NCBI RefSeq assembly: GCF_016865585.1
Contig: NZ_JAESND010000002.1
Span: 186,001-250,000, forward strand
DNA: 64,000 nt
Reading direction: 5' to 3'
From: Jeongeupia naejangsanensis
GTDB taxonomy: Bacteria > Pseudomonadota > Gammaproteobacteria > Burkholderiales > Chitinibacteraceae
The translations under genes and the position numbers were made by a program. Of this stretch, positions 19,349-29,544 are shown piece by piece (within the stretch, counting starts at the first letter, position 1; each line of letters starts with the position of its first letter). The notes under the pieces are model-generated. The model did not search any database and was not told the DNA's origin. It saw nothing but the letters and a program-made list of their open reading frames with translations.

Positions 19349-21397
19349 ATGCAGACATTCTTCATTGCGCCGACACGACAGAACGTCGGCCTGACCTCGG
19401 TGTCGCTCGGCGTCGTCCGGGCGCTGCAGCGCCAGGGGCTGAAGGTCGGCTTCGTCAAGCCGGTCTCGCAGGATCACCACGAGGTCGAGCGCTCGACGCA
19501 TTTCGCCCGCGAAATCTGCCAGATCGACACGCCGAACGGCCTATCGACCGGCCAGGTGATCGCCCGCGTTGCATCGGGGCAGAATGACGAGCTGATGGAA
19601 GACATCGTCAGCCTGTGTATGCGTGCATCGCAAGGCGCCGACGTGCTGGTGGTCGAAGGTCTGCATGTCGATCCGAACAACGCGTTTACCGCCGGCCTGA
19701 ACGCCGGCATCGCCCGCGCGATGCAGGCCGAAACCGTGCTGGTGGCCAACGCCGGTGCGCCGGGCGCGGTCAACGAGGTCAAGGTGCTGGCCGCCCAGCT
19801 CCGGCATGACGGACTGAATGTCGCCGGGGTGATTTTCAACAAGGCGCCGGCCACGTTCGATGCCGCCGCGCAGCCGGCCATCGACGGCATCCCGGTCTGG
19901 GGCGTCGTCCGCTATGACGCGCTGCTGCTGGCGCCGCGCACGCTCGACGTCGCGCGCCACCTGAATGCACAGGTGCTCATCGAGGGCGAGATCGCCAAGC
20001 GCCGTGTCCGCGATACCGTGATCGCCGCCCGTTCGGTGACCGAAGTGGTCGAACGGCTGGTGCCGGGCGCGCTGGTCGTCAGTGCAGGCGATCGCGACGA
20101 CATCATGCTGGCGACCGCGCTGGCGGCAAAGAACGGCGTACAGCTCGCCGGACTGCTGCTGACGCACTCGAGCCTGCCGGACCAGCGCATCCGCGATTTT
20201 GCGGCGATGGCCCTCAACAGCGGCATTCCGGTGCTGCAGACCGACACCGACAGCTTCGGCACCGCCGCACGCATTGCCCAGGTGCCGCCGGCCGTGGCGG
20301 CCGACGACATCGAACGGATGAATGCCGTACTCGATGCAGTGGCCGAACAGCTCTCGGCCGAATCGCTGGCCGCCGGTGTGCGCGTCCCGGCTTCGGGGCG
20401 GATGTCGCCGCCGGCGTTCCGCTACCAGCTGATCAGCAAGGCCCGCGCAGCGAAGAAGCGCATCGTACTGCCGGAAGGCGACGAGCCGCGCACGATCAAG
20501 GCTGCTGTGATCTGCGAAGAGAAGGGCATCGCCAGCTGCGTGCTGCTGGGCAAACGCGCCACGATCGAATCGATCGCCGCCGCGCAGGGCGTGACGCTGC
20601 CGGCGTCGCTGGAAATCCTCGACCCGGATCTGGTCCGTCAGGAGTACGTCGCGCCGATGGTCGAACTGCGCAAGAGCAAGGGCCTGACCGAAGGCCAGGC
20701 GCTTGAACAGCTGGCCGATACCGTCGTGCTCGGCACGATGATGCTGGCGGTCGACAAGGTCGACGGTCTGGTGTCCGGCGCCGTGCATACGACCGCCAGC
20801 ACCGTCCGCCCGGCGCTGCAGCTGATCAAGACCGCCCCGGGTTCGTCGATCGTCTCGTCGGTGTTCTTCATGCTGATGCCGGACCAGGTGCTGGTCTACG
20901 GCGACTGCGCGATCAATCCGAACCCGACCGCCGAACAGCTGGCCGAAATCGCCAAGCAGAGTGCCGACAGCGCCCAGGCATTCGGTGTCGATCCGAAGGT
21001 TGCGATGATCAGCTACAGCACCGGCAAGTCCGGCGCCGGTGCCGATGTCGACAAGGTGCGTGCTGCGGCCGAACTGGCGCGCGAAAAGTACCCGCAACTG
21101 GTACTCGACGGTCCGCTGCAGTACGACGCCGCATCGGTCGCCGACGTCGCCGCGCAGAAGGCGCCGGGCAGCAAGGTGGCCGGTCAGGCGACCGTGTTCG
21201 TGTTCCCGGACCTGAATACCGGCAATACCACGTACAAGGCGGTGCAGCGCAGCGCCCATGTCGTCAGCGTCGGTCCGATGCTGCAGGGCCTAAGAAAGCC
21301 GGTGAACGACCTGTCGCGCGGCGCGCTGGTCGACGACATCGTGTTCACGATCGCGCTGACGGCCATTCAGGCTGCACAGATGGACGCTGCCCGCTAG
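19349..21397 (+). CDS. pta: Phosphate acetyltransferase (long form)
   Basis: A 682-residue Pta (E. coli 714). The N-terminal P-loop-like domain begins MQTFFIAPTRQNVGLTSVSL, a DRTGG-type regulatory domain lies at about 215-330, and the catalytic PTA domain starts near residue 350 (RYQLISKARAAKKRIVLPEG) and contains the SGAVHTTASTVRPALQ and SYSTGKSGAG active-site stretches. It interconverts acetyl-CoA and acetyl phosphate in the cytoplasm. AAAGGA precedes the ATG. Acetate kinase (ackA), its usual neighbour, is not in this window. The 238-bp leader begins with a short AGTCAA/TTGACT inverted repeat at 19109-19125. Confidence 0.95.
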   Translation: MQTFFIAPTRQNVGLTSVSLGVVRALQRQGLKVGFVKPVSQDHHEVERSTHFAREICQIDTPNGLSTGQVIARVASGQNDELMEDIVSLCMRASQGADVLVVEGLHVDPNNAFTAGLNAGIARAMQAETVLVANAGAPGAVNEVKVLAAQLRHDGLNVAGVIFNKAPATFDAAAQPAIDGIPVWGVVRYDALLLAPRTLDVARHLNAQVLIEGEIAKRRVRDTVIAARSVTEVVERLVPGALVVSAGDRDDIMLATALAAKNGVQLAGLLLTHSSLPDQRIRDFAAMALNSGIPVLQTDTDSFGTAARIAQVPPAVAADDIERMNAVLDAVAEQLSAESLAAGVRVPASGRMSPPAFRYQLISKARAAKKRIVLPEGDEPRTIKAAVICEEKGIASCVLLGKRATIESIAAAQGVTLPASLEILDPDLVRQEYVAPMVELRKSKGLTEGQALEQLADTVVLGTMMLAVDKVDGLVSGAVHTTASTVRPALQLIKTAPGSSIVSSVFFMLMPDQVLVYGDCAINPNPTAEQLAEIAKQSADSAQAFGVDPKVAMISYSTGKSGAGADVDKVRAAAELAREKYPQLVLDGPLQYDAASVADVAAQKAPGSKVAGQATVFVFPDLNTGNTTYKAVQRSAHVVSVGPMLQGLRKPVNDLSRGALVDDIVFTIALTAIQAAQMDAAR

Positions 21398-21420
21398 GCC
21401 AGTGCCCACGCGCAGAAAAA

Positions 21421-21446
21421 AACGCCGGCTTGAAGCTGGCGTTTTT
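21421..21446 (+). terminator. pta terminator
   Basis: A 9-bp stem (one G-U pair) with a 5-nt loop, preceded by a run of A and followed by five T residues, 24 bp after the pta stop. Confidence 0.85.
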
Positions 21447-21585
21447 ATTGGCTGCAACCCGCGCCCTCGCTGGGCGGGCAGGGTAGAACCGGATGCAATT
21501 TGTGCCGGACGGTCATTGTGCCCAAAGCGTAACGTCATGATCGCGTGGTAGAATCCCCGGTTTACCCAAACCTTCGCAGCATTCC

Positions 21586-23400
21586 ATGACACGCGCCCTT
21601 CGCAACATCGCCATCATTGCCCACGTCGACCACGGCAAAACCACCCTGGTCGACCAACTCCTGCGCCAATCCGGCACCTTCCGCGACAACCAGCAGGTTG
21701 ACGAGCGCGTGATGGACTCGAACGATCTTGAAAAGGAACGTGGCATCACGATTCTGGCCAAGAACACCGCCATCGAATACGAAGGCACCCACATCAACAT
21801 CGTCGACACCCCGGGGCACGCCGACTTCGGTGGTGAAGTCGAGCGCGTGCTCGGCATGGTCGACGGCGTGCTGCTGCTGGTCGACTCGGTCGAAGGCCCG
21901 ATGCCGCAAACCCGCTTCGTGACCAAGAAAGCGCTGGCGCTGGGTCTGAAGCCGATCGTCGTGATCAACAAGGTCGACCGTCCGGGCGCGCGTCCGGACT
22001 GGGTCGTCGACCAGACGTTCGACCTGTTCGACAAGCTGGGCGCAACCGACGAACAGCTCGACTTCCCGATCATCTACGCTTCGGGCCTGAACGGCTTCGC
22101 CAAGCTCGATCTGGCCGAAGAATCGGACAACATGCGTCCGCTGTTCGAAGTGGTGCTCAAGCACGTGCCGACGCCGCCGGGTGACCCGGATGCGCCGCTG
22201 CAAATGCAGCTGTCGGCACTGGACTACTCGACCTACACCGGCCGTCTTGGCGTCGGCAAGGTCATCAACGGCCGCATCAAGCCGGGCCAGCAAGTCGTGG
22301 TGATGAACCATGACGAGCAAGTCGCCACCGGTCGCATCAACCAGGTGCTCGGTTACAAGGGTCTGGATCGCGTGCCGGTCGAAGGCGCCGAAGCCGGTGA
22401 CATCATCATCATCTCGGGTCTGGACGACATCGGTATCGGTGTCACGATCTGCGACAAGGAAAACCCGATCGGCCTGCCGGTCCTCGGCGTCGACGAGCCG
22501 ACGCTGAACATGGACTTCATGGTCAACACCTCGCCGCTGGCAGGTACCGAAGGCAAGTTCGTCACTTCGCGCCAGATCCGCGATCGCCTGACCAAGGAGC
22601 TGCTGACCAACGTCGCGCTGCGCGTCGAAGACACGGCCGATGCCGACATCTTCCGCGTGTCGGGCCGCGGCGAGCTGCACCTGACGATCCTGCTGGAAAA
22701 CATGCGCCGTGAAGGCTTCGAAATGGCCGTGGCCAAGCCGCGCGTCGTTTACAAGGACATCGACGGCCAGAAATGCGAGCCGTACGAAAACCTGACCATC
22801 GACCTGGAAGACGAACACCAGGGCGGCATCATGGAAGAAATCGGTCGTCGTCGCGGCGAACTGACCAATATGGAATCCGACGGCCAGGGTCGTACCCGCC
22901 TCGAATACCATATCCCGGCACGCGGCCTGATCGGCTTCCAGTCGGACTTCATGACCATGACCCGCGGCACCGGCCTGATGAGCCACGTGTTCGATGACTA
23001 CGCACCGGTGAAGCCGGACATGCCGGGTCGCCACAACGGCGTGCTGATCTCGCAGGACAACGGCGAAGCCGTGGCCTACGCACTGTGGAAGCTGGAAGAC
23101 CGCGGCCGCATGTTCGTGTCGCCGGGCGACAAGCTGTACGAAGGCATGATCATCGGCATCCACAGCCGCGACAACGATCTGGTCGTGAACCCGATCAAGG
23201 GCAAGCAGCTGACCAACGTTCGTGCTTCGGGTACCGACGAAGCCGTTCGCCTGACCACCCCGATCAAGCTGTCGCTGGAATCGGCGGTCGAGTTCATCGA
23301 CGACGACGAACTGGTCGAAATCACTCCGAAGTCGATTCGTATCCGCAAGCGTCACCTGCAGGAACACGAACGCCGCCGTGCGGCCAAGTCGGAAGGCTGA
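21586..23400 (+). CDS. typA: Ribosome-associated GTPase TypA/BipA
   Basis: A 604-residue translational GTPase (E. coli 607). G1 is AHVDHGKT at residues 12-19, the switch II motif DTPGH follows near residue 74, and NKVD is near residue 128; then come the beta-barrel domain, two EF-G-like domains and the BipA-specific C-terminal domain. It binds 70S ribosomes and helps 50S assembly and growth under stress and cold. Codon use is noticeably more biased to C-ending codons than its neighbours, as expected of a well-expressed gene. A strong terminator follows. Confidence 0.97.
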   Translation: MTRALRNIAIIAHVDHGKTTLVDQLLRQSGTFRDNQQVDERVMDSNDLEKERGITILAKNTAIEYEGTHINIVDTPGHADFGGEVERVLGMVDGVLLLVDSVEGPMPQTRFVTKKALALGLKPIVVINKVDRPGARPDWVVDQTFDLFDKLGATDEQLDFPIIYASGLNGFAKLDLAEESDNMRPLFEVVLKHVPTPPGDPDAPLQMQLSALDYSTYTGRLGVGKVINGRIKPGQQVVVMNHDEQVATGRINQVLGYKGLDRVPVEGAEAGDIIIISGLDDIGIGVTICDKENPIGLPVLGVDEPTLNMDFMVNTSPLAGTEGKFVTSRQIRDRLTKELLTNVALRVEDTADADIFRVSGRGELHLTILLENMRREGFEMAVAKPRVVYKDIDGQKCEPYENLTIDLEDEHQGGIMEEIGRRRGELTNMESDGQGRTRLEYHIPARGLIGFQSDFMTMTRGTGLMSHVFDDYAPVKPDMPGRHNGVLISQDNGEAVAYALWKLEDRGRMFVSPGDKLYEGMIIGIHSRDNDLVVNPIKGKQLTNVRASGTDEAVRLTTPIKLSLESAVEFIDDDELVEITPKSIRIRKRHLQEHERRRAAKSEG

Positions 23401-23420
23401 TTCGGCCTTGCCTGAAAAGA

Positions 23421-23448
23421 ACGGAGCCCGAGCGGCTCCGTTTTTTTT
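23421..23448 (+). terminator. typA terminator
   Basis: An 8-bp perfect stem (ACGGAGCC/GGCTCCGT), 5-nt loop, then eight T residues. Confidence 0.92.
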
Positions 23449-23583
23449 GTCCGTCTGTCGCATCCATCACGACGTCTGCCGCCGGCCGCTTGTTCGTTGC
23501 AAGGCTGAACCTTATCGTTTTCGACGACCGGTTTTGAGGCCGGCAATCACACAAGGCGCCGGACGCCTGGGATGGAGAGAGCG

Positions 23584-25020
<1,437 letters not shown>

Positions 25021-25032
25021 CCCGGTACCAGG

Positions 25033-25065
25033 AACAACAAACCCGCCATCGGCGGGTTTGTTGTT
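25033..25065. terminator. Bidirectional terminator between the lyase gene and ydfG
   Basis: A 15-bp perfect stem (AACAACAAACCCGCC and its inverse) with a 3-nt loop sits between the two convergent stops; the outer AT-rich part of the stem supplies T-rich tails on both strands. Confidence 0.85.
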
Positions 25066-25077
25066 TCGGCGGCAGGC

Positions 25078-25824
25078 TCAGCTGCGATGCACCGCGAGCG
25101 GTCCGTTGGCCTGACAGACCGGCATCAGCTGGATGTTGTTGATGTTGACGTGCGCCGGCCGGCTGGCCGTCCAGTAGACCGTATCGGCGATATCGTCGGC
25201 GGTCAGCGGCTGGACGTTCTGGTACACCGCACCGGCCTTGGCGTCGTCGCCGTGAAAACGCACGTTGGAGAACTCGGTACCGCCAGCCAGCCCGGGTTCG
25301 ATATTGGTCACGCGTACCGGTGTACCGATCAGGTCGGCGCGCAGGTTGTAGCTCAGCTGATGGACGAAGGCCTTGGTTGCACCGTAGACATTGCCGCCCG
25401 GATAGGGCCATTCGCCGGCGGTCGAGCCCAGGTTGACGACGTGGCCGCGGCCGCGCTCGACCATGCCCGGCAGCAGCGCCCGGGTGCAGTAGACGAGGCC
25501 CTTGATGTTGGTGTCGATCATCCGTTCCCAGTCATCGAGATCGGCACGCTGCGCCGGTTCGAGTCCGAGCGCGAGGCCGGCGTTGTTGACCAGCAGATCG
25601 ACCGCGGCGAAGCCGGCGGGGAGAGCCGCGAAGGCGGCGGCGACCGCATCGCGGTCGGTTACGTCGAGCTGCAGCGGCAGCAGCGCCGGGCCGAGTTCCG
25701 CCGCAAGCGCGTTGAGGCGGTCGATCCGCCGTGCGGTGGCGACGACGCGGTGGCCTTCGGCAACGAAGCGGCGAGCGATGGCCTGACCAAATCCGGCACT
25801 GGCACCGGTGACAACGACGATCAT
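25078..25824 (-). CDS. ydfG: NADP-dependent 3-hydroxy acid dehydrogenase YdfG
   Basis: A 248-residue classical SDR. TGASAGFG at residues 6-13 is the cofactor loop, NNAG follows, and the catalytic set is STAG plus YGATK. Long identical stretches with E. coli YdfG (NNAGLALG, LPGMVER, PGGNVYGATKAFV, GGTEFSNVRF, PAHVNIN) make this one of the surer names here. It oxidises L-allo-threonine, serine and 3-hydroxy acids, and in E. coli reduces malonic semialdehyde. AGGAGA before the ATG at 25824 decided the start; a 43-codon upstream extension was rejected. Confidence 0.92.
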   Translation of the reverse strand: MIVVVTGASAGFGQAIARRFVAEGHRVVATARRIDRLNALAAELGPALLPLQLDVTDRDAVAAAFAALPAGFAAVDLLVNNAGLALGLEPAQRADLDDWERMIDTNIKGLVYCTRALLPGMVERGRGHVVNLGSTAGEWPYPGGNVYGATKAFVHQLSYNLRADLIGTPVRVTNIEPGLAGGTEFSNVRFHGDDAKAGAVYQNVQPLTADDIADTVYWTASRPAHVNINNIQLMPVCQANGPLAVHRS

Positions 25825-25982
25825 GGCTTTCTCCTGCATGAACGGGCTTTTCAGCGTGCACCATGCCGGCTGTGGCGACAACAGACAATCGTCCTCGTTT
25901 TCGGCCGGCGCAGTTGCGTATCCCGGGCGGTGCGGCTGAACGCGTAGTAACATTTACGCCATCTCACCACCTTCACGACATC

Positions 25983-26393
25983 ATGCCCGCACATGACGAG
26001 GCCTTGGCCAAGGTCCGGCTGGACAAATGGCTCTGGGCTGCCCGTTTCTTCAAGACCCGTTCGATGGCGACCGAGGCGATCGACGCCGGTCACGTGCATC
26101 TGAACGGCGATCGCGCCAAGCCGGCGCGGACCATCAAGGTCGGCGACCGGCTGCGCGTGCTGGCCGCACACGGCGAGTTCGAACTGGTCGTGCAGGCGCT
26201 GTCCGACCGGCGCGGTCCGGCCGAGGTCGCACGCACGCTGTACGCGGAAACCCCCGAAAGCGAAGCGCGAAGGGCGCAACAGGCACAGGATCGCGAGCTG
26301 GTCCCGACGTTCGAGCATCCGCTGTCCAAAGGCCGGCCGACCAAGAAGTGGCGCCGGCAACTCCATGATTTTTCGCGCAAGCAGCAAGGCTGA
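25983..26393 (+). CDS. hslR: Ribosome-associated heat-shock protein Hsp15 (S4 domain)
   Basis: A 136-residue protein with an N-terminal S4 RNA-binding fold (VRLDKWLWAARFFKTRS, then GHVHLNGDRAKPARTIKVGD) and a basic C-terminal tail with KGRPTKKWRRQL, characteristic of Hsp15 (E. coli 133 residues). Hsp15 binds free 50S subunits carrying a stalled nascent chain and helps recycle them. The ATG at 25983 gives the normal family length; an in-frame ATG 40 codons upstream was rejected. Six bases separate it from the next gene, so the two may be cotranscribed. Confidence 0.9.
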   Translation: MPAHDEALAKVRLDKWLWAARFFKTRSMATEAIDAGHVHLNGDRAKPARTIKVGDRLRVLAAHGEFELVVQALSDRRGPAEVARTLYAETPESEARRAQQAQDRELVPTFEHPLSKGRPTKKWRRQLHDFSRKQQG

Positions 26394-26398
26394 GACCG

Positions 26399-27661
26399 AT
26401 GGTTTCCGATACATCCACCGCCCCGATCTACCTGTTGTGCCGCAATGGCGATTACGCCGCGACGGTCAGCCAGCAACTGGCGATGTTCGGCCTGCGTGCC
26501 GTTGCTTTCCCGCGCGCCAGCGCGCTGCTTGCCGCGATACACGGCGAGGCGCCGCTGGCGGTGCTGGTCGACGAGGCCGGCTGTGAGGACATGATGCTGA
26601 CGCAGGTGCTGCCGATGATTGCCCGGCTGAACAGCGGCCCGCTGGTCTACCTGTCGCTGCCGATGGCTGCGCAGGAGCAGATCGAACTGGCCCGCGCCGG
26701 CGTGACCGATTTCCTGCCCAAACCGTTCGACAGCCACCGGCTCATCGACCAGATCGACCGGATGCTCGAAGCCCAGTCGCCGCAACCGGCGCGCGTGCTG
26801 ATCGTCGATGACTCGGAGACGCTGACCCACTGGGCGAGCAATGTGCTGACGATGGCCGGGATGCGCGTGCGCAGCGTCAAGAATCCGCTGAAAGTGCCGC
26901 AGCTGGTGGCGCTGGAGAAGCCCGAGCTGATCCTGCTCGACATGTACATGCCCGAATGTACCGGGGACGAGCTGGCCAAGGTGTTGCGGCAGAACCCGGC
27001 CTTCGATGGCATCCCCATCGTCTTCCTGTCGAGCGAAACGCAACGGGGCAGGCAGTTGTCGGCACGCCGCATGGGCGGGGACGATTTTCTGGTGAAGAAC
27101 AACGATCCGGACGAACTGATCGACATCGTGGCGATGATGGTCGACCGGTATCGCCGCTTGCGCGAGCTGATGACCCGCGACAGCCTGACCCGGCTGCTGA
27201 ACCATACCCACCTGATCGAGCGATTGCTGCAGGAGGTGGCGCGCGCGCACGAGACCGTGCGTCCGCTGGCATTCGCAATGATCGACATCGATCACTTCAA
27301 GTCGGTCAACGACCGCTACGGCCATGCCGTGGGTGACCGGGTGATCAAGAGTCTGGCGCGGTTGCTGCGGCAGAACTTCCCCGGCGCCGATCTCGTCGGT
27401 CGCTACGGCGGCGAGGAATTCTCGATCATTTTCCCCGACGCATCGCTGTTGCGTGCCGCGCAGCAGGTCGACGATCTGCGGCAGCGTTTCAGCGAGCTTT
27501 GCCATATCAGCGGCAATGGCGAGCCGTTGACGATTTCGTTCAGCGCCGGTGTTGCCCAACTGGGCAACGGCATGCAGACCGAACAACTGATCGAAACCGC
27601 CGATGCGGCGCTCTACCAGGCCAAGGCGGCCGGCCGGAATCAGGTCGGTCTGGCGCGATAA
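26399..27661 (+). CDS. Response-regulator diguanylate cyclase (REC-REC-GGDEF, PleD-like)
   Basis: A 420-residue cytoplasmic protein. REC 1 (about 10-120) is degenerate near its acidic pocket. REC 2 (about 135-250) is complete (VLIVDDSE, acceptor aspartate in LILLDMYMPE). The GGDEF domain has an intact active site (RYGGEEF), but the I-site arginine position is a proline (PGAD before LVGRY), so feedback inhibition is probably lost or changed. It should make c-di-GMP when REC 2 is phosphorylated. No histidine kinase is next to it. It sits between hslR and an M61 peptidase with short spacing. Confidence 0.87.
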   Translation: MVSDTSTAPIYLLCRNGDYAATVSQQLAMFGLRAVAFPRASALLAAIHGEAPLAVLVDEAGCEDMMLTQVLPMIARLNSGPLVYLSLPMAAQEQIELARAGVTDFLPKPFDSHRLIDQIDRMLEAQSPQPARVLIVDDSETLTHWASNVLTMAGMRVRSVKNPLKVPQLVALEKPELILLDMYMPECTGDELAKVLRQNPAFDGIPIVFLSSETQRGRQLSARRMGGDDFLVKNNDPDELIDIVAMMVDRYRRLRELMTRDSLTRLLNHTHLIERLLQEVARAHETVRPLAFAMIDIDHFKSVNDRYGHAVGDRVIKSLARLLRQNFPGADLVGRYGGEEFSIIFPDASLLRAAQQVDDLRQRFSELCHISGNGEPLTISFSAGVAQLGNGMQTEQLIETADAALYQAKAAGRNQVGLAR

Positions 27662-27671
27662 AAGGAAAAAC

Positions 27672-29477
27672 ATGTCCGCTCTGCACTACCGCATCCGCCC
27701 GGCCGATCTGGCCGGTCACTATTTCGACGTCACGCTGACGATCGACGAACCGGCCGCCGACGGCCAGATCGTCTGGCTGCCGGTGTGGATTCCCGGCAGT
27801 TACCTGATCCGTGAATTTGCGCGCAATATCACCGGTATTGCCGCGTACAGCGGTAAAAAGCCGGTCGAACTGCGCAAGCTCGACAAACACCGCTGGCAGG
27901 CTGTGCCGGTGGCCGGACCGCTGGAACTCGAGTACCGCGTCTACGCCTTCGATCTGTCGGTACGCGGGGCGTATCTGGACGACACGCGGGGCTTTTTCAA
28001 CGGCACCAGCGTCTTTCTGGCCGTGGCCGGCCAGGAGTCGCAATCGTGCGACGTCGACATCGCCGCGCCGCGCGGCGAGGCCGCCAAGCGCTGGCGCGTG
28101 GCGACGACGCTGCCGGCGGTGAAGGTCAAGGACGGCGGATTCGGCCGCTATCGCGCACGCAATTACGACGAACTGATCGATCATCCGGTCGAACTCGGCA
28201 CTTTCGATCAGGAGTCCTTCAAGGCTTGCGGTGTCCCGCACGACATCGTCATCGCCGGCCGGCACCGGACCGATTTCAAGCGGCTGAAGAAAGACCTGAA
28301 GAAAATCTGTGAAGCGCAGATCAGGCTGTTCGGCGAGCCGGCGCCGTTCGACCGCTACCTGTTCATGACCATGGTGACCGGCGACGGCTACGGCGGCCTC
28401 GAACACCGGGCTTCGACCGCGCTGATCACCAGCCGCCCGGACCTGCCGCTGGCACACGAAACCGACCGGAAGACCGGCTACATCCAGTACCTCGGCCTGT
28501 GCAGCCACGAGTATTTCCACAGCTGGAACGTCAAGCGGATCAAGCCTGCGGCGTACGCGCCATATCCGCTGGACCGCGAAGCCTATACGCGACTGTTGTG
28601 GGCGTTCGAGGGGATCACCTCGTACTACGACGATCTGATGCTGCTGCGCGCCGGCATCCTGACGCCGCAGCAATACCTCGATCTGCTGGCGCAAACGCTG
28701 ACCGGTGTCGAGCGCACCCCTGGGCGCCGGCAACAGACGCTGGAAGACGCCAGCCTCGATGCATGGGTCAAGTATTACCGGCAGGACGAGAACAGCCCGA
28801 ATGCGCTGGTCAGCTATTACACCAAGGGCGCGCTGGCCGCACTCTGCCTCGACCTGACGATCCGCCTGCGCACCGACGGTGCCAGGAGCCTCGATGACGT
28901 GATGCGCGCCTTGTGGCAGCGTTTTGGTCGCGATTTCGACCGGGATGGGCAGGGGGTTGGCGAAACCGAATGGGAGGCCGTTGCGAGCGATGTTGCGGGG
29001 TTCGACCTCAAGGCCTTCTTCGATCAGGCTTTGCGTTCGACCGAGGACTTGCCGGTGGTCAGCCTGCTCGACGCATTCGGTGTCGACGTGCAGCAGCGGC
29101 CACCGCTGGGCGGCAGCGACAAGGGCGGCTGGCGGGGCGGTACCATCTCCGCCGGCATCAGCATCGGTGCCCGGATCGCAGCCGATCCGGCCGGCATCAA
29201 GCTGACCCAGGTGTTCGATGGTGGTGCGGCCAGAGCGGCCGGTCTGGCTGCCGGCGACGTGCTGGTCGCGTTCGACGGGCTGCGTGTCGGCGCGGGCAGC
29301 TTCGATGGCGTGCTGGCGAGTTATCCGGCAGGCGCCAAGGTGCATGTCCATGCTTTCCGGCGTGACGAACTGATCGAACGTACCTTGCCGCTGCAGCTCG
29401 CCCAGGCCGATACATGGGGACTGAAGCTGCGGGAGGCGGGGGCGTACCCATTACGCTTATCGTGGCTGGATGAATGA
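27672..29477 (+). CDS. M61 family metallopeptidase with PDZ domain
   Basis: A 601-residue protein of the M61 (glycyl aminopeptidase) family. An N-terminal beta domain (LPVWIPGSYLIREFARNI) is followed by the catalytic domain with HEYFH at residues 279-283 and the third zinc ligand in FEGITSYYDD (Glu about 313). A PDZ domain at about 480-570 is recognised by the GVKL-like opening and GDVLVAFDGLRV. No signal peptide is visible, so it is likely cytoplasmic. AAAGGA lies before the ATG at 27672; an upstream in-frame ATG was rejected because it runs through the preceding gene. Confidence 0.87.
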   Translation: MSALHYRIRPADLAGHYFDVTLTIDEPAADGQIVWLPVWIPGSYLIREFARNITGIAAYSGKKPVELRKLDKHRWQAVPVAGPLELEYRVYAFDLSVRGAYLDDTRGFFNGTSVFLAVAGQESQSCDVDIAAPRGEAAKRWRVATTLPAVKVKDGGFGRYRARNYDELIDHPVELGTFDQESFKACGVPHDIVIAGRHRTDFKRLKKDLKKICEAQIRLFGEPAPFDRYLFMTMVTGDGYGGLEHRASTALITSRPDLPLAHETDRKTGYIQYLGLCSHEYFHSWNVKRIKPAAYAPYPLDREAYTRLLWAFEGITSYYDDLMLLRAGILTPQQYLDLLAQTLTGVERTPGRRQQTLEDASLDAWVKYYRQDENSPNALVSYYTKGALAALCLDLTIRLRTDGARSLDDVMRALWQRFGRDFDRDGQGVGETEWEAVASDVAGFDLKAFFDQALRSTEDLPVVSLLDAFGVDVQQRPPLGGSDKGGWRGGTISAGISIGARIAADPAGIKLTQVFDGGAARAAGLAAGDVLVAFDGLRVGAGSFDGVLASYPAGAKVHVHAFRRDELIERTLPLQLAQADTWGLKLREAGAYPLRLSWLDE

Positions 29478-29544
29478 ATTAAGTTTTTGGTAAGTTCTTG
29501 TGGGCGTGTGTAAATTGAAGGGGTAGCCCAACACGGACGTCCGC

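Noticed and set aside
19541-21259. 572-codon open frame opposite pta
   Set aside because: Same cause; low-complexity translation rich in Arg/Gln/His.
21562-23463. 633-codon open frame opposite typA
   Set aside because: Codon-bias shadow of a highly expressed gene; it also runs across the typA terminator.
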